In this document: positions 56,464 to 64,000 of the stretch, piece by piece
Layout of the letters: every line of letters starts with the position of its first letter
How positions within the stretch are numbered: the stretch's first letter is position 1
DNA from: Paludibaculum fermentans
GTDB taxonomy: Bacteria; Acidobacteriota; Terriglobia; Bryobacterales; Bryobacteraceae
Reading direction: 5' to 3'
Length of the DNA: 64,000 nt
Assembly: GCF_015277775.1 (NCBI RefSeq)
Contig: NZ_CP063849.1
Location: forward strand, 6,339,501-6,403,500
Notes under the pieces: generated by a model
Database searches by the model: none
What the model saw: only the letters and a program-made list of their open reading frames with translations
Told to the model about the DNA's origin: nothing
Position numbers and translations under genes: made by a program

Positions 56464-58077
56464 ATGTTTCAACGATCTTTGCCTTATCTGGCCGGGCTCC
56501 TCGCCTGCGGGCTATTCCTGGCCTTGGGCCTCATCTTCCTCCCCTATCCGGGCGCACAGTACGACGAGACGCTCTTCGTCATGTCGATCCACAGCCCGCA
56601 ATATGTCGAGTACGCCATGAAGTTCGGCGCCGTGAAGGTGCCCATCATGCTCATGACGTACATCGGCTCGCTCAAGGCCGCCATCTACGCCCCAATCCTG
56701 TACTTCTTCGGCGCCGGCAACGCCACCCTCCGCATCCCCGTGCTGCTCATGGGCGGAGCCTCCGTCTTCCTGCTCTACCTCATCCTCAAACGGCTCAGCG
56801 GCTGGAAGACCGCCTTCCTCCTCGCCCTCCTGCTCGCGACCGACGCGCTCTTCCTGCTCACCGATGTCTTCGATTGGGGACCCGTCGCGCTCCAGCACAT
56901 CCTCTTCACCGGAGCTGTCTACTGCTTCGTGCGCTTCAGCACCGATCAACGCCGCCGCTGGCTGTTCATCGGCTCCCTCTGCGCCGGCCTCGCCCTCTGG
57001 GACAAAGCACTCTTCATCTGGCTGCTGGGCGGATTCTCCGTCGCGCTGCTGGCTGTCTTCCCGCGACAACTCCTCGCCCTGGCGAAGAATCGCCGCCATC
57101 TCGCCGCCGTCGTGCTCGGCTTTGTCCTCGGCGCCGCGCCGTTCCTCTACTACAACAAGATCCACAAGCTGCGCACCATCACCGCCAATACCGAGATGGA
57201 CGAGCAGCACCCGCTCGACAAGCTCGTCATGCTCGACCGCACCCTCGACGGCAGCGGTCTCATGGGCTACATTGTGCGGGAAGACCCCGAAGGCGCGGTC
57301 CTCAACCTCAAGTCGTGGGAGAAGATCCCGCTCTTCCTCAACGGCAAACTCGGCAACCCGCGCAATAGCCTGCAGCACATCCTGCTCGTCCTGGCGCTGT
57401 TCATCGCGCCCGTCCTCTGCTGGAGCGGTCCCAATCGCAAAGCCGCCCTGTTATTCGTGCTCGGCGGGCTTTTCACCTACATCCTCATGCTGCTCACGAA
57501 GAGTGCCGGAGGCTCCGCCCACCACACCGTCCTCCTGTGGCCCATCCCGCAGATCCTGGCCGGGCTGATGGTCGGTGAGATCTATCGCCGCTGGCCGCGC
57601 CGCGGCTTCCGCATCGCCTCCGCCATCGTCCTCCTCTGCGTCGTCTCGAACCTGACCGTCCTCAACACCTATCTCGCCCACTTCATCGCCTGCGGACCCA
57701 CCGTCATCTGGAGCGACGCCATCCGCCCGCTCGTCGCCGAGATCGGCAGCCGCCCCGGCAAGCTCTTCTTCGGCACGGATTGGGGCATCACCCAGCAGGT
57801 GGAGTTCTATGGCAACGGCAAAATCGGCTTCCATCGCACCAGCGACGCCATCGTCATCGGCCTGCCTGAGCCGCTGAACGTCCAGCACCTCGAAGGCTAT
57901 ATGGCCGACCCCTCCACCGTCTTCGTCACCCACACCGAAGGCCACGAAGCCTTCGTCGGAGTCCGTAAAAAACTGCTCGATTTCGCCGCCGAACGCGGCT
58001 ATCGCGACGAGCTCTACAAAGTGATCAGCGACCGCCACGGCGTGCCCATCTTCGAGATCCATGAATTCCGAAAATGA
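56464..58077 (+). CDS. PMT/ArnT-like membrane glycosyltransferase
   Basis: The product is 537 residues from ATG 56464, two bases after the moaA stop. About 10-11 hydrophobic helices run to residue 420, followed by a soluble C-terminal domain of about 115 residues. The first loop has an acidic YDETLF motif, as in GT-C enzymes that use polyprenyl-phosphate sugars. No donor or acceptor can be named. It overlaps the Smr gene by 17 bases. Confidence 0.8.
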   Translation: MFQRSLPYLAGLLACGLFLALGLIFLPYPGAQYDETLFVMSIHSPQYVEYAMKFGAVKVPIMLMTYIGSLKAAIYAPILYFFGAGNATLRIPVLLMGGASVFLLYLILKRLSGWKTAFLLALLLATDALFLLTDVFDWGPVALQHILFTGAVYCFVRFSTDQRRRWLFIGSLCAGLALWDKALFIWLLGGFSVALLAVFPRQLLALAKNRRHLAAVVLGFVLGAAPFLYYNKIHKLRTITANTEMDEQHPLDKLVMLDRTLDGSGLMGYIVREDPEGAVLNLKSWEKIPLFLNGKLGNPRNSLQHILLVLALFIAPVLCWSGPNRKAALLFVLGGLFTYILMLLTKSAGGSAHHTVLLWPIPQILAGLMVGEIYRRWPRRGFRIASAIVLLCVVSNLTVLNTYLAHFIACGPTVIWSDAIRPLVAEIGSRPGKLFFGTDWGITQQVEFYGNGKIGFHRTSDAIVIGLPEPLNVQHLEGYMADPSTVFVTHTEGHEAFVGVRKKLLDFAAERGYRDELYKVISDRHGVPIFEIHEFRK

Positions 58078-58342
58078 GCCTGTCGAGGTTCCAATCACCG
58101 ATGTCTTCGACCTCCACCCCTTCGCACCCCGGGATGTGAAGGCGGCCGTCGAAGCCTATCTCGAAGAGGCGCACGCCCGCGGCTTCACCGCCTTGCGCAT
58201 CATCCACGGCCGCGGCATCGGCGTGCAGCGTGAGATGGTCCGCAAGACCCTGGCGCGCACACCCTATGTGTTGGAGTTTCGCGACGCGCCCGAAGGCGCC
58301 GGCGGCTGGGGCGCTACGCTCGTAACGCTGCGGCAGCCCTGA
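58061..58342 (+). CDS. Small stand-alone Smr-domain protein
   Basis: The product is 93 residues, all Smr domain: FDLHPFAPRDVKAAVEAYLEE (the LDLHG-like motif with P in place of G), then LRIIHGRGIGVQREMVRKTL and the C-terminal GGWGATLVTL. Smr domains are nucleases or nucleic-acid binders, usually attached to MutS2. It overlaps the glycosyltransferase gene by 17 bases, and tail-to-tail the membrane-protein gene by 29. Confidence 0.88.
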   Translation: MNSENEPVEVPITDVFDLHPFAPRDVKAAVEAYLEEAHARGFTALRIIHGRGIGVQREMVRKTLARTPYVLEFRDAPEGAGGWGATLVTLRQP

Positions 58343-58733
58343 CCAGCAGCCACGCACCCGCCACCACCAGCAGCGGAGCCGACAGCACCCCCGGCAGCAT
58401 CCTCTGGAAGTAAAGAGAACCCGCAATGTGCACGCAGCCGTTCAGCAGCAGGATCAGCCCATAGGGCAACGAGGCCCATTGAATCCACCGTGCCCCGCGG
58501 AACGCCGCCCGTGAGGCGATCAGCAGCAGCACCACCGCCGCAATCAATCCGGCCAGCCACTCCCCAAATTCGTAGGTGGGCAGCCACTGGATCAGCAGCA
58601 CGTCCCGCAGCATCATCACGAAGGGATTGTAGAAACCGAGAAAATCGTGCACGGCCTCATCCGCCACGTGCACCGCCAGCACCAGCGTCAGTGCGACCCA
58701 AGCCATCGCATGACGCCGTACCACTGAGTTCAT
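58314..58733 (-). CDS. HXXEE-like integral membrane protein
   Basis: The product is 139 residues with four hydrophobic helices. An acidic-His motif AVHVADEAVHDFLGFYNP in the first helix and NGCVHIAGSLYFQRMLPG in the third fit HXXEE-type membrane proteins as I know them. Function unknown. It is convergent with the Smr gene (29-bp overlap). Confidence 0.65.
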   Translation of the reverse strand: MNSVVRRHAMAWVALTLVLAVHVADEAVHDFLGFYNPFVMMLRDVLLIQWLPTYEFGEWLAGLIAAVVLLLIASRAAFRGARWIQWASLPYGLILLLNGCVHIAGSLYFQRMLPGVLSAPLLVVAGAWLLVRAAAALRA

Positions 58734-58767
58734 TGCAAAGGCCTTTCGACGAGATTCTACCGCGCCT

Positions 58768-60606
58768 TCACCACCCCAGCATCTTCCTCAGGAACTCGAT
58801 CGCCGCCGGACCATCCACCCGGTGCGGCCCGTTGAAGAACGCAATCCTCGTCTGCTCGCCGAGGCCGGCCTCTTCGTAGAACCGCCTCACCTTGGCATAC
58901 TCATACGCTACCCACTCGTCTTTCCCCACACCGTCGCGATGCCCCCGCTCCACCAGGAACGCCCGCGGAGCCATTATCATCGCCAGCTCCGCATGGCTCG
59001 CCACATGCCCCATGTTCCACTCGAGAATCTCGTACTCCTTCGTGAACATGTAGCTGTAGCGCTCGTCCACCGTGGTCAGCTTCCTGATCCACTCGTTGAA
59101 GTCCCCGCCGCACACCACCACGCGATACCGCTCATCGAACACCGGTACGCGCAGCGCCGTCTTGCCGCCGTAGCTCAACCCATAGAACCCCAGCCGCGTG
59201 GCATCCACCTCGGGCAGCGTCACCAGCCAGTCCGTCAGCGTCTCATACTGCGCCCGGATCAACGAGTACAGCGACAGGCCCAGCGGATTGGCCAGCCGCG
59301 CCAGATGCCGGAACTCGCCGACCGTCGGATTCTGCGCCGAGTACACAATGAAGCCAAGATCCGCCAACTGTGCCCCCAGATTGCGATACACCTCCAACCC
59401 GCGGCCTTCCTTCTGCCCGAAGTACACATCCGCCAGCCCGTTCAACCCATGCTGCACCACCACCAGGGGCCGCTTCTCGCCGGGCTTCAGGTCCTTCGGC
59501 ACCAGCAGGTAGCCCGAGCCAAATACCTCGGGCCGCACATCGAACTGAATCGAGTACGCCACCCACTGCCCGCCATCCTGATGGAACGCGCGCCGCACAT
59601 TCGAAGCGCTCGCCGGACCCGGCAGCCGCCCGATCACTTCATCCAGAAATTTCTCGGCGACCTTCTTCGGCCCCGCGTCCTTCCACAACGCCGCCCGGAC
59701 ATTCTCTGAAGCCGCCACCAGCCGTTGCGTGTAGTCCACCAGTTCCCAAACCTGCTGCCGCATGTGGATCTCCGGCTCCATGTTATCGGGCAGCACAGCG
59801 GCCACAGGCAGTTGCCCCGCCCGGGCGCCCAGCAGCGCGGCGAATTCCGCATCGCCGAAGTCGCGCAGCAGTCCGAACACATTGCGGTAGATCGGCTGCT
59901 GCCACAGCGCCGGCGATTCGATCGAGAAGCCGCGCGCCTCGATCTTCGCGATCCTTGCATCCAACACGCCCGCGAACACCGCCTCCGCCGCGCCCTCTCC
60001 CTCTCCGTACACCGCAATCGGCATCGCCGGCTGCTTCGAGGCGAACCAGTCCACCGCCGCCAGCGCCTTCTCCACCTCATACCCGTAGATATGGCGGCCC
60101 ACGGGGAACGCCATGCGGTAGATCCACTCCCGGTGCGGCTGCTCCGTCTGCAAACCCAGCGCCGGATTCCCGCTATAGGTCGATTTCGTATCGATGAGAA
60201 CCGGAGCCAGCACCTCGCAGCCGGCCGCCGCCAGTGCCCGGGCCCGCGTGACATTGTCAGACAGCACGACAACCCGCATCCGGGCGCCGGTCTTCGGCTG
60301 ATAGTAGAGCCCCTCCGCCGTCACCCCGTCCAGCACCGGCCAGCGCGCCGCGAAGACACGGTAAACCGCCGTCTCTCCGCGCAGCCGCAGGTCCGGCTCC
60401 TGGAAGGGCACCCGCTCATCCACCGCGCCGATCATCCGCCGCAGCTTCTCGGGCGTTGGCTTGCGCCCCGCAGCCGATTCTGCCGTCAGCTTCTGCAGAT
60501 AGCGCGTCATGCCCGCCACCATCTCCTCTACCGGCGCCGGCGCGGACGCAGGCCCTTGCGCCGCGGCGGTGGCGGCCAGGACGAACCACAGATACACGGT
60601 CTTCAT
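58768..60606 (-). CDS. Exported alpha/beta hydrolase (acetyl-xylan esterase/peptidase-like)
   Basis: The product is 612 residues from ATG 60606, chosen because it opens a signal peptide (MKTVYLWFVLAATAAAQG) and overlaps the upstream stop (ATGA). The hydrolase fold shows PLVVVQHGLNGLADVYFG, nucleophile Ser near 477 in GLSYGGKTAL, and a final His near 594 in NGPHRVDGP. A long N-terminal half of about 320 residues has a Rossmann-like segment (VVVLSDNVTRARALAAAGCE). Substrate unknown; extracellular esters of plant polymers are plausible. Confidence 0.85.
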   Translation of the reverse strand: MKTVYLWFVLAATAAAQGPASAPAPVEEMVAGMTRYLQKLTAESAAGRKPTPEKLRRMIGAVDERVPFQEPDLRLRGETAVYRVFAARWPVLDGVTAEGLYYQPKTGARMRVVVLSDNVTRARALAAAGCEVLAPVLIDTKSTYSGNPALGLQTEQPHREWIYRMAFPVGRHIYGYEVEKALAAVDWFASKQPAMPIAVYGEGEGAAEAVFAGVLDARIAKIEARGFSIESPALWQQPIYRNVFGLLRDFGDAEFAALLGARAGQLPVAAVLPDNMEPEIHMRQQVWELVDYTQRLVAASENVRAALWKDAGPKKVAEKFLDEVIGRLPGPASASNVRRAFHQDGGQWVAYSIQFDVRPEVFGSGYLLVPKDLKPGEKRPLVVVQHGLNGLADVYFGQKEGRGLEVYRNLGAQLADLGFIVYSAQNPTVGEFRHLARLANPLGLSLYSLIRAQYETLTDWLVTLPEVDATRLGFYGLSYGGKTALRVPVFDERYRVVVCGGDFNEWIRKLTTVDERYSYMFTKEYEILEWNMGHVASHAELAMIMAPRAFLVERGHRDGVGKDEWVAYEYAKVRRFYEEAGLGEQTRIAFFNGPHRVDGPAAIEFLRKMLGW

Positions 60607-61949
60607 TTGGTCTCCGGAGGAAGGATCCTGCCCACCAGATCCTGAAACGGCGCGAAGCCGTGCAGCGGCGCAAAGATGGGATCGACCCGCAGCATGATCA
60701 GCCACGGCTCGTGCTCGGCCGTAGCCTCCACCAGCAGCCGGCAGGCCTCGTCATGCTGCCCCAGGCCCAGATGGATCAGCGCCCGGTCATAGGCGGACAC
60801 ATAAGAATCCGCCGAAAGGGCCGCCAGCGACTCCAGGATCTGTGTCGCCTTCTCCACATGGCCCAGCCGGCCTTGGACGTAGCCTTGCGTCGCCAGCAGC
60901 CTTGGATCGCCGGCCGCCAGCGGCTCCGCCAGTTCCAGTGACCGCAGCGCTTCATCCCCGCGCCCCAGCGCGAGCAGGGCGTACGCCATCAGCCGGTGCG
61001 CGCCATAGAACGACGAGTTCAACTCAATCGCTCGCCGGTAGTGCTCCAGCGCCGCTTCATAATCGCCCGAGAAGTACTCGGTCATGCCCGTGGCCGCGCT
61101 CAGCATCACTGAGGCCGGATCCAGCAGCGCCGCGGCCCCCAGGTGGGCTCGCGCTTCCAGAAACCGGCCCTGCGGATTCATCACCGTCGCCGCGTAGAAG
61201 AGCCGCGCCTGCACCAGGCTGGGATTCAGTTCCAGCGCCCGTTCGTAATCCACTTCGGCCTCGACCCAGTTCCACAGCAGGGCGGCGTTCAGGAAGCCCC
61301 GCCACAGGTGGCCCGCGGCGAGGTCGGGGCTCAGCGTCAACGCCCGGTAGATCACCAGCCCTGCATCCGTCATCACCACCGAGGGCGAAATATTGCCGAA
61401 GAGCGCCAACTGGAGAATCGAGCCGCCCACCGCCGCATACGCCGCGGCAAACTGCGGATCCAGGTGAATCGCCCGCTGGAAACACTCGATGCTTCGCCGC
61501 AAGTGCGCGGGGGTCATGCGGTTGGCGAAATGACGTCCCTCCAGCAGCAGTTGGTAGGCGTCGCCGGTAATGATGTGCGGCGCGTTCGGGTCTGCCTTGG
61601 CCGGGGGTGGCAGTGCGGGAGGCCCGCCCGTCGCAAACGTCGGCGCGTAGGTGCCCTCCTGCAAATTGATCCGTACGAAATCGCTTTTGCCTTCGCTCTC
61701 GTAATACTCATTGAGCTTCCGGCGCAGACGGCGGGCCTCGACGCGAACAATCGAGTCGATTCGAGGGTCAAAGTCGTCCGGCCGGTCGAATACTGCCATG
61801 CCGACCGTATACTCTTTCAGCGCCTCGCTGTCCCCATCCAGAGCCCGTTCCACCACGAAACGCAGAAACCGGCGCATCCGCTCCGACTGCCGGAACGGCT
61901 TCGACTTATCGATCTTCGCCAGTGCTGCTTCGACGCTATCCCTTTGCAT
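60603..61949 (-). CDS. TPR-repeat protein with acidobacterial regulator-like N-terminal domain
   Basis: The product is 448 residues from ATG 61949. Residues about 1-85 hold a conserved block (RMRRFLRFVVERALDG, FDPRIDSIVRVEARRLRRKL) often joined to TPR or TolB domains in this lineage. After a Pro-rich linker are eight or so TPR-type helical hairpins (SIECFQRAIHLDPQFAAAYA, ALEHYRRAIELNSSFYGAHR). No DNA-binding helix or membrane segment is plain. It is translationally coupled to the downstream hydrolase. Confidence 0.82.
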   Translation of the reverse strand: MQRDSVEAALAKIDKSKPFRQSERMRRFLRFVVERALDGDSEALKEYTVGMAVFDRPDDFDPRIDSIVRVEARRLRRKLNEYYESEGKSDFVRINLQEGTYAPTFATGGPPALPPPAKADPNAPHIITGDAYQLLLEGRHFANRMTPAHLRRSIECFQRAIHLDPQFAAAYAAVGGSILQLALFGNISPSVVMTDAGLVIYRALTLSPDLAAGHLWRGFLNAALLWNWVEAEVDYERALELNPSLVQARLFYAATVMNPQGRFLEARAHLGAAALLDPASVMLSAATGMTEYFSGDYEAALEHYRRAIELNSSFYGAHRLMAYALLALGRGDEALRSLELAEPLAAGDPRLLATQGYVQGRLGHVEKATQILESLAALSADSYVSAYDRALIHLGLGQHDEACRLLVEATAEHEPWLIMLRVDPIFAPLHGFAPFQDLVGRILPPETK

Positions 61950-62075
61950 TCCTTGGGCTTCCCCTGCCGGATTCCCCGATTGTAGCGCGAGACTTCTCAC
62001 CGTGAGATCACCACTTCTCACTCTGCCCGCCACCCCGCTGTCGTGCATTCTGGACATGCACAGGAGGAATCAGTA

Positions 62076-62681
62076 ATGACCACCACGCAAACTACCAGGC
62101 TGACCGGAGAGCACGAACTGATCCTCCGCGCACAAAATGGCGACCGCACCGCGTTCGACGAGTTGACGAAAGAGTACTGGCCGCGCATGCTGCGCACCGC
62201 CCTCCGCGTCGTTCGCAGCCCCGAAGATGCCGAGGACGCCACTCAGCAGGCCTTTGTCGCCGCCTTCACCAAACTCGACCGTTTCCGCGGCGACGCGTCC
62301 TTCTCCACCTGGATCACGCGCATCACCCTCAACGAGTCCCTGACGCTGCTGCGCCGCCGCAAGCACGACTTCCGGCCCATTGAGGACGTGCCTGACAACA
62401 ACGGCGAGCCCCTTCGGATCGAACTGCCCGACACCACCAGCAACCCGGAAGAGCTCTACCTGCGCGACGAGACCTCGAACCTCATCCAGATGAGCCTGCG
62501 CGCCGTAAAACCGGCCTACCGCAAGGCCATGAAACTGCGCCTCAGTGAGGATCTCAGCATCGAAGAGATCGCCGGACGCCTCAAGATCCCGGTCAACACC
62601 ATCAAGGTGCACCTCTACCGCGGCCGCCAGGCCATGAAGAACTTCCTCGAAGAGCGGATGACCCTGCCGCAAGCGGCCTGA
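62076..62681 (+). CDS. ECF (sigma70 family) RNA polymerase sigma factor
   Basis: The product is 201 residues from ATG 62076; AGGAGG lies at 62062-62067. Region 2: EYWPRMLRTALRVVRSPEDAED with the core-binding ATQQAFVAAFTKL. Region 4 HTH: LSIEEIAGRLKIPVNTIKVH then LYRGRQAMKNFL. No anti-sigma follows directly: the next gene is convergent. It is divergent from the TPR regulator/hydrolase pair, which it might control. Confidence 0.95.
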   Translation: MTTTQTTRLTGEHELILRAQNGDRTAFDELTKEYWPRMLRTALRVVRSPEDAEDATQQAFVAAFTKLDRFRGDASFSTWITRITLNESLTLLRRRKHDFRPIEDVPDNNGEPLRIELPDTTSNPEELYLRDETSNLIQMSLRAVKPAYRKAMKLRLSEDLSIEEIAGRLKIPVNTIKVHLYRGRQAMKNFLEERMTLPQAA

Positions 62682-62714
62682 TTCACGCCGCTGGGCGGAT
62701 TTCCTGCGAACAAA

Positions 62715-62750
62715 GGGCGGCAGTCCCGAAGAGCTGCCGCCCGCTTCTTT
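62715..62750. terminator. Stem-loop terminator between convergent genes
   Basis: GGGCGGCAG pairs perfectly with CTGCCGCCC around a 10-base loop, followed by GCTTCTTT on the plus strand. It ends the ECF sigma transcript and, given AAAG on its left, may also work weakly for the oxidoreductase. Confidence 0.75.
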
Positions 62751-62763
62751 ACCAACGACCGGA

Positions 62764-64000
62764 CTAGACCGACGGTTCTTTCCGCGGGCCGCCCGGATTG
62801 TTCTTGCCGTCGCCCTCGAACCCTTCCCGCGTCGCGGCCTTCTTGCCCCGCTTCTGCGTGCTGGGATCGAACAGCTTCATCTCGCCCGTCCGCCAGCTCT
62901 CACAGCCCAGCATCACCGAGACCATGATCTGGTGCGCCAGTTCCGGTCCAAGCACCGGGGTCTGCCTCGTCCGCATGCACGAGAAGAAGTTGTCGCTATG
63001 CCGCCGCGCCATGTCGCGCACAGCCGTCGGGAAGTCGAAGGTCTTGACCTCCGTGGGCCGGTTCAGGGCCTTGGCGATGCGCTCCGGAGTCACGGTGACC
63101 TTGTCGTTCTCCACCAGGATGGTGCCCGAGTGGCCGTAAACCACCTCTGGCAGGTACTTGTTGGCCGACATGTTCGCCATCGAGCCGGCCACCACGATCA
63201 TGAACTTGCCGTACTCGGCCATGATCCCCAGCGTATCCGGTACTTCGCGGTCTTTCTGTACATAGATGCCGCCCGCGCCCGACACCCGCGTCGGGAACTG
63301 CGCGCCCATCGCAAACAACATCGGACCCACGCGGTGATAGAACAGATCCGACGCGATGCCGTTCGAATACTCCCAATACTTGCGCCACCGGAAGAACCGC
63401 TCGGCGCTGAACGGCCGCTTCTTGGCGGAGCCCAGCCAGCGCGTCCAGTCGATGTTCTCGGGCGTGGCTTCCTCGTCGACGTAGTAGTTCCACTCACCCA
63501 CAATCGAGTTGCGGCTGTAAGTCGTCTGGCCCCAGAGGACCTCGCCGATCGCGCCTTCCCCGATCAACTCCTTCACCTTGTGCCACCGCGCGTCGGACAG
63601 GAACTGGCTGCCCACCTGCAAAACACGCTTGTACTTCGCCGCCGCCGCAATCACCTGCGCCGACTCATCCACCGTCAGCGTGATCGGCTTCTGCAGGTAC
63701 ACGTCCTTGCCCGCCGCAAACGCGTCGATCGCCATCTGCGCATGCCAGTGGTCCGGCGTCGCTATCAGCACGCAATCCACGTCATCGCGCTTCAGCACGT
63801 CGCGGTAGTCCACCACGATGTTCTTGGCGTCGATCTTCGAAATCGCCTGCGCGCGCTCGCGGTGACGCTTGTAAACATCCGAGATCGCGGTGATCTCGAT
63901 ATCTTTATCGGCCTCGGCCTGCCGCGCGAACGCCCGCAGGTGCCCCGTACCCATGATGCCGACACCGATCATGCCGACGCGGATACGGTCGTTGGCGCCC
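62764..64000 (-). CDS. Gfo/Idh/MocA-family NAD(P)-dependent oxidoreductase (5' partial)
   Basis: The frame continues past the ATG at 63972 to the window edge as GANDRIRVG, the usual lead into the fold, so the start lies beyond 64000. The Rossmann glycine motif is VGMIGVGIMGTGHLRAF. DCVLIATPDHWHAQMAIDAF and KDVYLQKPIT (Gln where EKP is usual) follow, then VLQVGSQFLSD and the C-terminal substrate domain. The family oxidises or reduces sugars and inositols; the substrate is not told. It is convergent with the ECF sigma gene. Confidence 0.9.
   Translation of the reverse strand, partial: GANDRIRVGMIGVGIMGTGHLRAFARQAEADKDIEITAISDVYKRHRERAQAISKIDAKNIVVDYRDVLKRDDVDCVLIATPDHWHAQMAIDAFAAGKDVYLQKPITLTVDESAQVIAAAAKYKRVLQVGSQFLSDARWHKVKELIGEGAIGEVLWGQTTYSRNSIVGEWNYYVDEEATPENIDWTRWLGSAKKRPFSAERFFRWRKYWEYSNGIASDLFYHRVGPMLFAMGAQFPTRVSGAGGIYVQKDREVPDTLGIMAEYGKFMIVVAGSMANMSANKYLPEVVYGHSGTILVENDKVTVTPERIAKALNRPTEVKTFDFPTAVRDMARRHSDNFFSCMRTRQTPVLGPELAHQIMVSVMLGCESWRTGEMKLFDPSTQKRGKKAATREGFEGDGKNNPGGPRKEPSV

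Overview
The window looks like a chromosomal segment of a Gram-negative acidobacterium of the Solibacter/Bryobacter/Paludibaculum type. This rests on a high-GC genome with SBBP/Asp-box giant secreted proteins, a C-terminal domain of the kind first defined in Solibacter, many TPR regulators, an Omp85/TamB/Lpt outer-membrane assembly set and a decaheme cytochrome. The genus is inferred from these families; no rRNA is present to confirm it.

Layout. 1-6125: two overlapping SBBP/Asp-box proteins (the first cut by the window edge) and a MarR-GNAT fusion. 6175-20603: a candidate genomic island. A 46-bp exact copy of the 3' half of tRNA-Val(UAC) lies at its left end, and the intact tRNA-Val gene closes its right end. 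Inside are a plasmid-type RepA_C replication initiator, an FHA-GAF-sigma54 activator divergent from a membrane Ser/Thr kinase, a small unknown protein, a possible cysteine-peptidase-like protein on the minus strand, and a four-gene row (beta-barrel-like exported protein, ketoacyl synthase III, membrane hexapeptide acyltransferase, MIO ammonia-lyase). I see no integrase. This island is the best candidate for an undescribed system.

20673-29617: a ThiF/MoeB-type enzyme, then an envelope-biogenesis operon (Omp85/BamA-TamA, SurA-like N-domain protein, TamB, DUF2103). 29661-36603: HemQ, a DUF1835 protein, two divergent cyclophilins, a SulP transporter, HemH and an M28 peptidase. HemQ plus HemH suggests the coproporphyrin-dependent heme route. 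36754-41943: a hypothetical membrane protein, an NTF2-like protein, two MacB/FtsX-type permeases and an HDAC-family hydrolase. 42202-44142: a decaheme OmcA/MtrC-type cytochrome with its own terminators. 44390-46378: groES-groEL behind a degenerate CIRCE element.

46666-52992: the conserved lpt-rpoN cluster (a large LptC/LptA-like protein, LptB, RpoN, long HPF, RapZ). 53103-58342: a CpaE-like ATPase, NadA, MoaA, a PMT-like glycosyltransferase and a small Smr-domain protein. 58314-64000: an HXXEE-like membrane protein, an alpha/beta hydrolase translationally coupled to a TPR regulator, an ECF sigma factor and a 5'-truncated Gfo/Idh/MocA oxidoreductase. Genes are tightly packed, with several ATGA couplings and three convergent pairs whose 3' ends overlap.
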